NCBI RefSeq assembly: GCF_029784165.1 | Contig: NC_073694.1 | Span: 34,205,506-34,269,505, forward strand | Direction of reading: 5' to 3' | Origin: Wyeomyia smithii | Taxonomy: Eukaryota; Arthropoda; Insecta; Diptera; Culicidae | Length of the DNA stretch: 64,000 nt | Shown here: positions 1 to 11,954 of the stretch, one piece after another | Position numbering within the stretch: position 1 is the stretch's first letter | How the letters are laid out: each line of letters starts with the position of its first letter | The notes under the pieces: generated by a model | Told to the model about the DNA's origin: nothing | The model's database searches: none | The model's input: only the letters and a program-made list of their open reading frames with translations | Made by a program: the position numbers and the translations under genes

Positions 1-478
1 TATTGCAGAAAATTTTCTTGAAAAGATTTATTGACGATGTGAACGATTGCTAATAATGAATACAGTATTAAAAGGTGATGTACAGTATCAATATAGTTAA
101 TTGTAAATTTTCATTGTTAGGTTTTTTAGAATATCACTTAAATTGAAAATGAACATCAGGTCTTTTTCATCTGGAAAAATTCCTAAAAGATTAAAAATAT
201 ATCTCCTCAAACCGAATCTATCTAAATTGGCATACAGGGATATACAACACACACCTGTGTTGTTGGTTTTAGCCGGCTTGAAATCAGACAGTTGAACAAT
301 TTTGTGCTTTATTGAAATAAATCGCACACGCTTGTGCGTAGCCCCAACAGCATTCTTACTAGCTGTTGGTCTAAGCCGGTATCGAATATAAGTAATTCAA
401 AGTTAATTATGCATCTCTAAGCAGCCTATTGAACAGAGAATTAACCAGAAATAGTAAAATAGAGACAGGTATGAATTA
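1..478. other. AT-rich DNA, no gene seen
   Basis: No coding, RNA or repeat feature could be recognised here. The short open frames have no family resemblance and atypical composition. Confidence 0.5.
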
Positions 479-600
479 CAGGTCGGACTTGATTATCCCA
501 GGTATGATTATTCGAAGGCTCAATTATTGGGGGCTCGATTACACGGAGAAAATGGTGGTTCGATTATCCGGAGTCCTAATTTTTACTTCAATTTTGGATC
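479..600 (+). repeat. Partial pogo-like MITE, left end only
   Basis: The sequence starts with CAGGTCGGACTTGATTATCC directly after a TA dinucleotide (477-478). It is followed by diverged repeats of a CGATTATCCGGA-type motif. The same terminus opens the fuller copies at 2053 and 35550. No matching right end was found downstream, so this is a truncated or decayed copy. Confidence 0.6.
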
Positions 601-2052
601 TTAAACAGAGGTCACACGATTGATTCATTTCATTACGATCATATTTGATTAACACCGACATAAACCCGCTAGACAATTTTGATGTTCTATGTCAGCATGT
701 TTACCCAAAAAAATATCATTTTCATCAACAATCTAACTGTTCTCGAAGAATTTTAATTAATATTTAATTAATCGGTTAGATTATCCGAAGAATTCGGTGT
801 GAAATATTTTTCGAAACTCCAGTACACCACTTTATACATATGAGCACATCATTTGTCAAAGTCTGATCTAACATTGCTATTCACAAAAATTTCCTTCTTT
901 GTGCTAATGTAAAAAATAATACGGTCTACTAACAGCAAAAGACACGCTAACATTTCTCTTCCCTCTTCCCACCTGATTGCAAAGACAAGGCCGGCACTGT
1001 TATTGATCTTTCAAAACGTATTGAAACACTCAAACTTACAAAAGAGGTGAATTTCATTTGTTTATGGCTGAATCAATACTTTTTTCTGTCATAAAATTTG
1101 ACACCCGGAATCTATTCTGGACATTTACACAGAATCAGAACGAAGCTAAATCAAACCTGATAGAAAACGAACTAACTAAAAATTTGGATTCAAATTTAAA
1201 GATTCAAATTAAAACCAAAATTATTGAGATATGAAATTAAACAGATATTAAGCGGTTCGCGAGAGGAAGCGATACTTCGAAATGAACATATTACTATTAC
1301 TTCAAATGAAAAATCACGAGAAAAGTAAAACATAATTGAGAAGAATGCTAGAAAATACTTTTAGTGCGAAAAATTGCGAAACAATTTATTTTCCGTTTCA
1401 AATAATCCGTCTTCACGGTATACTCTCTATTCACGATTCAACAATGAGGAATTGCTAGTTTTTGTGGATACATCCTCCGAAATGTAAAAAAGTGATTCGT
1501 ACAGCATACATTATCGATTAAAATTGGTCATAAGTTGCTTCCATGAGAAGCCTTGGTAGCGAATGTATAACCGATTTATTTATTTTCCGTCGGTTTCTAA
1601 CTAGTACCGTTGGTCTCCTTCTAGGCCAATAACCGATGCACGGAAAGGCGAATCAATGCTTCCGTGAAAGGTGGTATGAAGAATTTATTGCCTCAGATTA
1701 ATTATCTTAAGCAATATTATCGCTTGCCTTTCTCAGTTACTTTGTTTCAATAGTGAGCATTTCAACTATAGCTTGCTTAACAGTACAACTTATATCACTC
1801 AAGTTAGTCAACTGTTTTGCTATACACTCACTTTTGTTCCAACTCATTTGTGGCCATGCAATCAACTTTTCCGTTGATAAAGTTCCTCTAATGGGAATTT
1901 AGTAAATATTATTTTCTGCAGATTAATAAAAAATGTTTTCAGCAAAGCAAAACTCCAAGCCACAAGTATTATCTCTATTTCTACTTTTTATATTGTAGAA
2001 AAATTTCAGAGCGATTTTTTGGATTTTCTGCAGGTCCCAAAATTTAGATATC
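601..2052. other. AT-rich DNA, no gene seen
   Basis: Nothing recognisable on either strand beyond short AT-rich runs. Confidence 0.5.
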
Positions 2053-2485
2053 CAGGTCGGACTCGATTATCCAGAGACTCGACTATCCGGAAACTCGATT
2101 ATCCGGAATTCGATTATCTAGAATTTTAATTTTTATGTGTCCGTTTTCAATTTTTATTCTGAAATTTTGCCTTTCCCACCCCTTCTGGCATATTTGTTAC
2201 CATTTAACCCACTTCCGGTATATGTGGGACATGTTCGATTGAGTGAAAATAATCAATGTCCAATTTATTTATTTTTTCGCTTCTCAAGATGTTACCCCTT
2301 TTCGCCTCAGAAATAACTTCTAGTTACACCACTGCATCATAGAAGTAAAATGAAGAAAAGAAATATTTATTTTATGTTCGTTAATCGCAAAATTTCAGTA
2401 TTTTTTGTGTGATTCGATTATCCGGAAAACTCGATTATCCGGAATGAAAATTTTTCCGTTATTCCGGATAATCGAGTCCGACCTG
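2053..2485 (+). mobile_element. Pogo-like MITE, copy A
   Basis: This is a non-autonomous element of about 433 bp with inverted ends: CAGGTCGGACTCGATTATCC on the left and GGATAATCGAGTCCGACCTG on the right. The right end is followed by TA. The left flank is TC, so the expected TA duplication is probably mutated. The interior repeats CGATTATCCGGA-type motifs near both ends and has no coding capacity. It is clearly related to 35550-35987 in the same orientation. Assignment to the pogo/Tc1-mariner group rests on the CAG start and TA target and is inference. Confidence 0.8.
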
Positions 2486-3292
2486 TATTGGAAAATCATT
2501 TACGATTCGAATCTGTTTCTTCCGGTTCGTACAAGTATTAACTGAAGCATAACGAGAACGGTCGTCAATTGAAGTGAAGTTCATATCAAGCTAAAATGTT
2601 TAATTTAAAAGACAGTTTTCCGTCATTAGGCTTGGAGCCTGATCTAAGAAACGTTAAAAAAACTCCAATTAAAATATAATAACAGAAACAAATAATTGTC
2701 TCAATGCTATGCATATGAATGTTTTCATTTGAGACCGGAATCAAGTTAGTTTTGATACAAAGAAGCAAAAGATTTCGCATTAAATTTTATAATCATATTC
2801 GAGAAAAAAGTACAAATAAAAACAAAAATTAAAACTTTTCATTTTCATCTTATCCAATCTAAGAATATTGTGTTTGCAAATTTTAGAAATAAGCGGATTG
2901 GGAACGATATTAAACCAAATATGAGTACCTACTGATGTAGGTACCTCAAGAAGATACGTTTGCGATAGTTATTTTACAAAAAACGTGATAATAAAGGTGA
3001 TTTTTAATCCTAAAGCTTGCTATTGAGTACTAAACTCAGAGTTTTGCTTCTCAATGCTCCACTCCAAGGTTTTTAAATTGAAAGTAATAAGTAATATTGG
3101 GCTCATCAGGGGACGCAAAGAAACAAACTAGTGTCACTCTTATGTCCCTATCATTCTGAGTGACAGATCGCGTGTCGAGTTTCCCATGGAGGTCATGGAC
3201 CCATATAATTAAGTCATATCGAACAGAACATATCGGATCAGCAGGGAACATACGCTACTCTGATCAAAACTCCAACAACCTTAAGCACTTAC
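2486..3292. other. AT-rich DNA, no gene seen; likely start of a minus-strand intron
   Basis: No feature recognised. If the splice donor at 3292 is real, this stretch is intronic for a minus-strand transcript. Confidence 0.35.
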
Positions 3293-4900
3293 CTTCGTAT
3301 GTTGTCCAAATATTCCGAACACCGCCGCCGTGGAAAGTTAGAACGAATCGTTCGAGATATCTCTCCGCACCGTTCGTGCTCGCCGCTGGTAAACAAAACC
3401 GCTTGCCAAAATCACTTGCACTTGCACAGAAGAACTTTCACAAAATTTCACAATCCCAGCGCGAACCGCGCTCTAAATTCATAAACAACCGACCGGCTTA
3501 ATAGTGGAACTCTAATCCACTGCGTGTCTCGTGCCGCTTCCGGGGGCAAGAAACCGCACGCGGAGATAATCGTAGGCAGCAGCAATAGAAAAAAGTTAGT
3601 CGTATGTTTTGAAAAATTCTTAATCACTTAAGCTCACGTTTCTCACCGGTCACAATTTCACACCGAGAACACAGACGGAACAAAACCCCACCAGAACACT
3701 TTGCTTTCGATTCACACTTTGGTGTTGCTTGTTTTTATTTTTAATCTTTCTTTTTTTTTTTTGCTCGCTCAAGGTCCTGCACTTCCGTTTGCTGCCAGAG
3801 CAACGACCACTGGACGTTTGTAGCCCACAAATCCCGGATTTAGTGCGTGAAAATCACCACCCGTTAGTTTTTTTTTCTCGCTTCTCTCTTTCTTCCAAGC
3901 TGACCCCGACCGGCCGTCTGTCGACAGCGGATGCCGTCGTGCCTAGCAGCTACTTTTCCCGACAAGTCGACTCCTCTTCATCAAACTTTATTGCTTAAAT
4001 CCTTAATACCGAAAAGTTAATTCTCCTTAAAACTTATTATTATTTGCCCGGACTTAGTTGGCCAAGCCACGACGATCCGAGAAGGGATTTAGTGTTCTTA
4101 GGAGGTCTAAGCGCGCACACCGACACCGAAAGCCGTTCCGTAGCCAAGTGCCAGCTCGAGAGCTCCGGCTTGTCAGTGGAAGGCCCCTCTTACTTTTTTG
4201 GACAGCACGCGGCAAGCACACCAGTCGAAATCGAATCACACTCTCAACCACTACTGCTGCTGCAGTTGCTATCTCTTTCACTCTCCCGCCGAGCTGCTCG
4301 ACACGATAGCTGCCTCACATGTGCGCTCACATAAACGTAGCAAAAACGCACAGACGCACAGCACAGCACAGTCCCAGAACGCATCCACCAGTGGGATTCT
4401 GTCACTTCGGAACGGGAGTCCTCTGGTGCCGCACGTTCAAAGAGCGGGATTGCTGGGTGTCAAAGTTAAGCTGCTCCGAGGGCCCTCTCAGGTGAACCGC
4501 CAGATACGAGAACAGGACAGGACAGAAGAGGAAAAAACAAACAGTACACAATCCCAACCAGATTGGACAACAATCAAATGCGATTTAAACCTCCGAGAGC
4601 CGCGCCGTTGATCATCTGTTTTATTCGAACACTCTACAACACCACAACTCACAACACAGAGAACGACAATTTTCACAACCCACCGACCCACCACCGCACC
4701 GGACATTCTCAGCCCACTGGTGAAGGCAGAGCGAGAGAACAACGTGTGAATACTTCTCGCTTCAATTTGTGCTATCATTCCAACCCGCTCTCGCGCTTGG
4801 TGTTACAGTATATCAATCGTAGCTGCGCGCACACAAACAGCTAAAGTTTTGACTTCTATCTCTCCTCTTGCGGTGGGACGTGAATGAAGAAAAGTTTTCT
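3293..4900 (-). promoter_or_regulatory. Putative promoter-proximal region and untranslated first exon of an unidentified minus-strand gene
   Basis: The block is clearly richer in G+C than its surroundings. Read on the minus strand, the part near 3293-3500 has the texture of an insect 5' leader, including a repeated GTGCAAGTGCAAGTG motif. It ends in AAG|GTAAGT, a full match to the metazoan splice-donor consensus, with the exon edge at 3293. No open frame in it looks like a conserved protein, so I read it as leader plus upstream promoter DNA. The transcription start is not localised, and the exon may cover only the lower part. Gene identity cannot be told because no coding exon is visible. Confidence 0.4.
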
Positions 4901-6899
4901 CCCATTTTCACAACACGCGTACTAACGTGAGTTTGTGTGGGTATGTCGCTTTTCCTCAACTTCTGTTGCTCTCTCCCATTTTTTCTTCTCGTAAACGAAT
5001 AACACAGTACCTGGCGCTATTTGAAATGGGAATTGGTTGCATTAGTTGCTGCTGTGGCTGACCGACTTGTTTTGTAGCTCATGATATTTAAACTGCCGTC
5101 GCTCAACAGGTTCAACTGGAGTGTTGTGATTAAGGAATTTATTTTCCCCAGTCGTAACGGCTTTAAAAATTGAAATGTAGGCTAAACATTTCGTTGCTCA
5201 ATGTTTTAATATGACCGACGAATTATACCTCCGAGAACATTAAAACAAAAGAGTTTTGAAGCTTAGAATTTTTAGCAGTGGTGGAGACCGATACGTACTA
5301 TTTGCTGAATACAGATTAGCGAAATTTTCGGTAATCGTAACCTCTGTATAAAGTTATTTTCTTTCTTGGATTTTTCGAACTCTAAGAAAATTTTATTGAA
5401 CGATTTTCAATTAAACTTTTGGTTATTTTCTGTTTCGGTATTCATCGAGTTTTAGTTTAACTCGAAATCATTTCTTTATCCCCTTCATCATTCTTTCCCC
5501 TGGTTTACTGTTTCGTAGCCTGCAGAAATCTTTTTAGTATAACTTTTTCTATATTTTGATTAATAGCTTGGAATCATTTCCATAATTTAGCTTTTCTTAG
5601 CCTTTAGAAACAAATATATTAATAAGAAATCATTGTATAATTTTCATAGTAGATCGAATTCAGATTTTTCACTTTCGCCCGTTCCAGGTACATAGCACTG
5701 TGTTCTGCTTACTTTGGGCCCATTATATTGCCTTTTATTAGCGAATGTGTTTCTTTACTGCAAACATTTTTCTAATTTTGAAATTTTAGCCTTTAGAAAT
5801 GTTTTCTGCCTGGTTCAATCTTTTCTCGATCATAAAACCATTTTTACCGCTTTAAAGTCTCTCAACTGTTGTCTTATGGTCATTTTTTGCAACACAAATT
5901 TAAGGTTTTAATTCTCATTTCAATGTTTCATGCCCGTTAAAAACAATCAATGGAAACTTTCACATAAAATATGAACACCCCATAAGCCAGAACCTTGTAA
6001 GTGTTCCTAGCGATTTTAGCTAGATATAATAAAATTCGTTGATCATTTTGGCCTTCACAATCTTCAACCGATGTTAAACTTTGTTTTGGGTTGTTTTCTT
6101 TTTTGAAAATTCTAATGGTCGACAATTTCAAGAAAGGTTTAGCATCAATTTTTATAAGGAATTTTATCTAATTACCACAAATCTTTCATATGTATAGAAA
6201 AACAAAAGTTTGTGACTTTCAACTCCTTTGGTTTTAGAATGGTTTTTTATACAATTTGGGATTAGGGTAAGTTCAAATTGGAGTCATTCCGGAGAAGTTC
6301 GTCGGCTCTTTGTAGGTCATACAAGCGTTTTTTCAAGATATTTGTGCATGTTTTGTTTTGTTTGGTTATGGGAAACTTTTCAAAAAAAAAACTTGATTGA
6401 AGATCAGCTATCTATATGGAATTTTTTTAGTAAAATATACTGTTTTAAATGCTGTTTGATAAAATATTCGTTTTCTGTATGTTATCAATCCCTTTTCGGG
6501 TTTTTTACAATTTCTACAAGATTGAGGGTTAAAAAATTGACACAGAGGCTATATTTCTTATACTTATTGTGGTATTTGATTTACCTTATATTTACAATAA
6601 AAATTCTTAATTATAACCTCCTCTGGTCTCCAAAATTCTCATGAATGCATCTAAGGGTCATTTTTTTTTTCTAAAATAGATTGCTTTCTGTTCATCCCTC
6701 CAAAATAATCTTCTATTATCATTTAGTGTTATCATTTTCTATCATTTAGTGTCAAGTTTATAAAATGTTCGCTCTTATATACTTCTGCACGAGTTCATCC
6801 AAAGATTCGTTGAAGTCAAACAACGCAAACAAAAGTTCCAAGGCATGTGGGGATGGAATCATTATAGCCGAGCTATGGGCGATGACATGAGGTCTGCAA
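4901..6899. other. AT-rich DNA, no gene seen
   Basis: T-rich, low-complexity background with no supportable coding or repeat feature. The open frames present, such as 6228-6644, are hydrophobic translations of T-rich DNA. Confidence 0.5.
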
Positions 6900-7800
6900 A
6901 AATCCAGTTAAAGGCGGGGCGCGTTAAGGCTCAAGAGGGATAAATGCTTCGGTGTAATTTGGATGTAACCACTGCTGATGTAATCTGCCACGACACTCGA
7001 GGATTTCACTACCATTCAAATGGCAGCCATCTAGATACGGAAGAAATATAGCAGGATCACGCCAGGGAAGCTTACCTAGTGCAATACAGACGAATCGATT
7101 TTGGGTACGCTCAATCCGTAGGATCAAGGATTGAAATTCTTGATCAGTTTGGTACTAATGAAAAGTAGATTGTTTTTAGTCAGTACGAATTTTTGAAATC
7201 ATGGCCGACTTTTAACATAATACCGAGCGGGCGCGTAGGTTTCGAAATCATCGTTGCATGATGCAGGCGGAATATAAGTCTAGTGTCAAGAAGAACGCTA
7301 AGGTCTGACACCAACCGAACGTCTAAAGTTTTAATCCGTCGATGCGATAATCGAAGATAACTACAATTTGTTTTATAGAATACCAACCACAAGTTAATTC
7401 TTTCGACACCAGCTGGTTAACACATTCAAAAAATTTCATAGACATTGACGTGTTTGAATAGTTCGAACTTCCAAAAACAATTTCTGCATACACCAGCTTG
7501 CAACCAACACCTAGCAGCATCGTCACCTCATTAAAAAACAGTTCAAATAACTAGGGCCTCATGTTGATTCTTTGAGGAACTACTGACTTGTTAGTGAATG
7601 TATGAAATACGTGAACCAAGTTTTACAAATAGAATTTTACCACGTAGCTAGGAGCTCAGCCGTTTTGCGAACTGGTGGGAGGCGCCTAGGTGTGAGATGT
7701 TACACAAGACCATTAGGTACATGGTCCGAACGATCAAAAGCTGCTTTTAGATCAGTTTAAATCGCATCTACTTGACTTCGAAAAATTAGTACAGATAGGC
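6900..7800 (-). pseudogene. Decayed Jockey-type non-LTR reverse transcriptase fragment
   Basis: Minus-strand translations in several frames give successive pieces of a non-LTR reverse transcriptase. Near 7760 there is a TDLKAAFD-like motif A. Near 7490 the motif C region reads VYAE where the catalytic YADD would be. The central part continues with a VSDLSVLLDTRLIF-like stretch and a GIMLKVGHDFKN-like stretch. The C-terminal landmark is RIERTQNRFVCIAL followed by LPWRDP at 7080-7120. Such order and motifs are typical of Jockey-type elements in insects. Many frameshifts and stops, plus loss of the second catalytic aspartate, show a long-dead copy. Both ends are missing. Confidence 0.6.
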
Positions 7801-8600
7801 AAACATTAGCGACTGCTTGAAAAACTGCAGGAAATTTTCCGAATTGTTCTAGTAGTAAATGTCCCGAACTAATAAGTTCACAGAGCTCGAATAAATTTTT
7901 GTTTTTTGAAAAAATGCTCAAAAGCTAAAAGGAAACGTAGAAGCTAAAAAAGAGTGAGGATCTAATTTATAAAATTTTTGATTTTTTTGTAGAATAATCA
8001 TGATTTTTAGCAGCTTCTGGCTGTCATAATGAGTTTATATTGATGAAAATATATATGAGAGTTTATAACGAACGTTCCGAACTATTCTTGAGCACCTTCT
8101 CTATCCTTGATCTTTCGAGGGATTCATTGCTGTTTTGTCGCATACCAAAACTTATGCCCGATTTCAAGGAATAAGCTCAAAACTGCGTCGTGAAACTAAT
8201 ATTGTTACTTGAGCTGAAATCCTGTTTGACTTCATTGTATTTTCAACCTTAATTCGAGATTTTTGCTTATTTTGGTCATTCTTGTCTTCAGAAACCCTTT
8301 ACATCCGTTTTGTACCGCATTTGTGATTGTTATTTTTTTTTCTTCATTAGGCTAACTTTTGAAAACCTTTTCTTGTAATAAATTCAATGCGTGGTCATGT
8401 TATGCTTCGGCTCTGGTTTCAGAAATTCTAATTTAGCATTATTCTCTATCTCCTGCATCTTATTTCGTTTCTCAAGTTTTTGGCTTTCAGAAACATTCTT
8501 TACCGAGTTTAGGTCCAACTAATTTTAGGTTTAGAGTACCCTAAGCCTGTAATTTTGATTCGTTTTTCTACGGATATTTTGAGCACATTCCTAGGCTATA
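7801..8600. other. AT-rich DNA, no gene seen
   Basis: No feature recognised. Confidence 0.5.
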
Positions 8601-8710
8601 CAGGGTGACAAAAAAGTCCGGTCACACAGGAAAATCTCAATATTTCAAAGAATAAGAAGAAAATCTGAATCTGGCTTTCATAGCTTTATTCAGTAACTCA
8701 TAAAGATACT

Positions 8711-9061
8711 TCACAGACGATATCTCGGAATTACACCACCTTTCTCTGATCGAACCAGCTTCAGACGTCTCGGAAAGTCGTCGCAAGCGGCGCGCACGTG
8801 CTCCATCGGCATCTCGTCCCAGATTTTCGTGATAACTCGCTTGAATTGCTTCAAATTTGTTATTTTATAGTAGTTCAGCTTCGACATCATGTATCCCCAC
8901 ACGAAATAATCCAGTGGATTCAGATCCGGAGACGACGGAGGCCTTTCATACCTTGAAATGAAATCGGTCAAATTTTCCTCACACCACGCGGTGCGGGATG
9001 GGGTGCCATCTTGCTGGAAGCAGTAGTAATCGTCTTCAAACAATAGTTCAGCTCGAGGCAA
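8711..9061 (-). pseudogene. Mariner-type transposase, C-terminal catalytic part
   Basis: This 116-residue frame carries the second catalytic aspartate in CFQQDGTPS (about residues 13-21) and the third in SPDLNPLDYFVWG (about residues 43-55). The gap between these aspartates is 32 residues. The PLDYFVWG style of motif resembles the DD37D mariner branch, so about five residues appear to have been lost in frame just after QQDG. The C-terminus, with a MPMEHVRAACDDFPRRL-like stretch, matches the usual end of such proteins. Upstream it is out of frame with 9062-9290 at a run of T bases. It is the distal half of one transposase whose N-terminal half lies at 9963-10250. Confidence 0.8.
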
Positions 9062-9280
9062 AATATTTTTTTTTCAAAACCGACACGGTAGTACGCTGCG
9101 TTGATTTTGACCCCTTTATCGATACAAATAAGAGGCAGTTTACCTCTCTTGCAAATGGCTCCCCAAACCCTTGTCCTTTGTAACTTTGGTAACCCCATGA
9201 ACCACCTGTTTTTTGTACGGTGTAAGTTTAAATCCTTGCCCAGAAGCAGGCGGATTGATTCTCGGTTCGTTTTAAGGTTC
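9062..9280 (-). pseudogene. Mariner-type transposase, middle part
   Basis: On the minus strand this reads from RNLKTNRESIRLLLGKDL through a VWGAICKRGKLPL-like stretch and GVKINAAYYR. It connects the DNA-binding half to the catalytic half. The section that should hold the first catalytic aspartate, between the RNRWFMGL-like and VWGA-like parts, is missing. A frameshift at a poly-T run near 9070 separates it from the C-terminal frame. It is joined in frame to 9971 onward once the MITE and one copy of its 8-bp duplication are disregarded. Confidence 0.65.
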
Positions 9281-9970
9281 CTGGCCAGCATGCTTGTCAT
9301 TCTCCTCAGTATGTGAAAGGAGAGGAGAAAAAATTCACTGCGCACTTCCCTTCCAGTATGTGCCTGCGTGCAGCAAATGCTTTCACCACACTGTTTCTTT
9401 CTCACTCCGAAGTGTCTCAACCAGCTTACAGAGAGACAAACACACTTCCAGCTCACCCCACATCTGATAGAAGCAAGAGGGGTGAATCACTCTACAGAGA
9501 AAACGCAGAAGTGCACAACAGTGTCCACTGGCGAGTAGTCCGGAAGGTGAAAAAAAACCTACCGGGCAAAACTGTAGTCCTCGTGTAGCTACGAACGAAT
9601 TCCACCAGAGTGAATTCGACCGGCACGAGCAACGCAGTCTATTTTTTTTCTCCCAATCTCTTTTCCTCTTCTGCCATGCTCAAGAAATCCACTGTGTAAC
9701 GCACCGCAGATAGCTCTGCAGTGTAATTATTGTGCGTGATGTCCACACGTGTGAGAAAGTACACCATAGTTCATTGTCTCGCAAGAGAGAGATTTCAGAT
9801 TTCACCGCAGTGCATTCAGGTAGCTCAACAGATAAAAATTGTTTGTCGCTCTCTTCTAGTATGAGCGTATTGATTCGCTCTTTAGTGTGACGGCAGTTGT
9901 CTCCGCAGTGCAAGATGTTCTCCTGCATTCTAGAGGTTTACTGAGGAGAAAAGACAAGCATGCTGGCCAG
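9281..9970. mobile_element. hAT-like MITE, copy A (9289-9962), with its 8-bp target duplications
   Basis: The element runs from CATGCTTGTCATTCTCCTCA to CTGAGGAGAAAAGACAAGCATG-type ends and is 674 bp long. It is flanked by identical 8-bp repeats CTGGCCAG at 9281-9288 and 9963-9970. Disregarding the insert and one repeat copy leaves a mariner reading of RKLARNL, which fits the usual KLAREL-type motif and supports these borders. An 8-bp duplication and a CA start point to hAT. It has no transposase of its own. It is related to 11963-12521. Confidence 0.85.
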
Positions 9971-10250
9971 CTTCCGTGCAGATTGGGCGGGATTCCGGCG
10001 AATCCGGTCTCGTATAATCTTTTTCAGCCTTGGAGCTCTCACAGACCTTGGTCGTCCAGATCGTGCCTTGTCCTCGGTGCCTCCGGTCTCTAGGTACCGA
10101 TTTATGGTCCGGTACAAGAATTTCCGGTTGATTCCGAGCGGTTTTAGGTGTTTGAATATGTGTCCGGGCTTGTACCCTTTCACATATTCAGCGATAACAG
10201 CTGCTCTTCTCTGCCATGGCTCACAACTCAATGTAAACAAACTGCACAGA
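9971..10250 (-). pseudogene. Mariner-type transposase, N-terminal DNA-binding part
   Basis: On the minus strand this encodes a helix-turn-helix start (QRRAAVIAEYVKGYKP, then FLYRTINRYLETGG). A GRPRS motif follows, which links the two helix-turn-helix subdomains of Tc1/mariner transposases, and then a second one ending in SARKLA. The frame then runs into the inserted MITE and stops within it. The true start codon is not clear because the open frame runs further upstream into the terminal region. Confidence 0.75.
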
Positions 10251-10535
10251 AACGAAACTCTGCCACTTTGGGCAGCAAAGTTAACCCTTTCATTTGACAT
10301 ATAGATGGCACCAGAGAGATGCAACGTGTAGGCTACAGGCAACCCCAGAAAAGTGTGACCGGACTTTTTTGTCACCGTGTAAACTGTTGTAAATTTTTCG
10401 GCCCTAAGAATCGTTTCACAAATTAAAAAAAAGTATAAAGAAAAGTATCAGAATATTTCCTAATTTTACTGACATTTCTAACCATTTTAGTACAATTTTC
10501 AATGACGTGCTTACAGAATGACTTTTTTCCTATAG

Positions 10536-11580
10536 TTGTTCCGATTACCTGGCTCTTTTGATCAGCTCGCAGGCAATCCGCTCGTGATCAAAAGATTTCG
10601 TTCTTTCAAAGAACTTACTCTTCTGATCAGCTCGCGAGTGGATTACCTGCATCAATATAGATTCAGAAGATCAGCGAATCAGCTCTGCTGTTTTCGTTCC
10701 ACTCAGGCCTCGAAATGGTCACGGTAGAACAACTTTTCAGTGCAATGTCTTCCTTTTCCTGTGACAGTGGCAAGGCTCGCTGTCTAAATACATTCTCGAA
10801 CAAACATGTTAAACGAGTACTCGCCACCATGACGTTTTTTTCCTCGAACTTATTTTGACATTTTTTCTAGAACTGAGAAGTAAGCACGTTGCGGGCGGAG
10901 ATTTTGAAAAATACCTGAATTATTGAACGAAGTAGACAAAAACAGACCAAAATAACTTCGCCAAACGAAGGACAGTGTGCATCTCTTTGATGCGCGAGTG
11001 TCGAATCCTTTCCTCAAATCCTATCCTTTATGTGAGAAGCGACAGTTGTTTTACATTTACGAGAAAAAGCCTACTGTGACGCACGCTAATGTATCGAAAT
11101 CAAACGAAAATGCTGACCATTTACAAAACTGGTTCCACTTCTGCCATACATTCGTGTGCGTACTCGGCGTGAGCCAGGCCGTATGGTATGCCCATTTGTG
11201 AGCTTTGGCAAGTTAATTTTTTTCATGCTCTTACGGTTGGTGGGTGGGTTATGCGTAGGAGAGTAAATAGCTAGTTGCTGGGAATTCTATTGCAGTTCCA
11301 CGCGCCGCTTTGCACTTGGAGTGTGAAGCTGTCACATGGCTTCTGCTTGCGGTACTTGATCAACAAAATATGCTATCAGCTTTTTGTTTGAAGTATGGAG
11401 TGAGTAACCGCTCTTTAAAAAGAGAGGTAAATCACTCACTCACTTTGAAGAACCAGCTCTTTAGATCAGTTTGTGAGCGGATCGCCCACCTCTACAAACA
11501 ATTGCCGTATTCTTCGCAAAACCCAAATCGAATTCCAAAACCTTCACGGAACCACTATCAGAAATTATAAAAATTTATAC
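10536..11580. repeat. Region of repeated inverted motifs, probable degenerate MITE DNA
   Basis: Two separate places, about 10550-10650 and 11400-11500, share a CTCTTTTGATCAGCTCGC-like motif followed by an AGTGGATTACC- or GAGCGGATCGCCC-like motif. The first contains a CTTTTGATCA/TGATCAAAAG inverted pair. This looks like remnants of one non-autonomous element family, but I could not fix ends or target duplications. Confidence 0.35.
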
Positions 11581-11589
11581 TTTGCAGGC

Positions 11590-11625
11590 CCATAGAAAAA
11601 CCGAAACGTCGGTAGTGAGCGAATA
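11590..11625 (+). repeat. ACCGAAACGTCGGTAGTGAG motif, possible Penelope-type tail remnant
   Basis: The motif CCGAAACGTCGG resembles the 3' arm of hammerhead-type motifs described in Penelope-like elements. Related motifs lie at 40448-40461 and 52345-52356 in this window. No full ribozyme core is visible here. Confidence 0.3.
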
Positions 11626-11954
11626 CCAATCAACAAATTTTATTAATAACCAAAAAAAAATGTCAAAAAGTTAAGTTAGTTTTCAAAAAGTTATCAAGAA
11701 AGAAGTCGTCAAATCTGTCTTAAAAGTTATGAAAATTGGCGAAAACATTTTAAGAACTGTCAAAATTTCTACGCAAACAAGTGACAATCATATACTCTTT
11801 ATACTGATAGTAATGCGTTTGAAAGATTTGACATTTTAATTTGAGTTTCCATACCTGGAAAATATAAATTGAGTTAAAAACCCCTTATTTGAGTGCTCTA
11901 CAGTTGTGCCATTGGAAAAGCGGGAGTCTTAAAAAGAGCATATTACACTGGATA

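Larger units (their letters stand above)
8601..10379 (-). mobile_element. Mariner-type transposon with a MITE inserted in its transposase
   Basis: The left end CAGGGTGACAAAAAAGTC and the right end GACTTTTTTGTCACCGTG form near-perfect inverted repeats of about 27 bp. TA flanks both sides (8599-8600 and 10380-10381), as expected for Tc1/mariner insertion. The element is about 1.78 kb, of which 674 bp is a later MITE insertion at 9289-9962, leaving about 1.1 kb. It encodes a minus-strand transposase in pieces. The element cannot move itself because the transposase is broken in several ways. Confidence 0.9.

Noticed and set aside
4044..4611. Overlapping open frames on both strands of 4044-4844
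   Set aside because: They are open because G+C-richer DNA has few stops. Translations are low-complexity and mutually overlapping.
6228..6644. Hydrophobic 138-residue frame that could be a membrane protein
   Set aside because: It is T-rich low-complexity DNA, and its phenylalanine/leucine bias follows from base composition.
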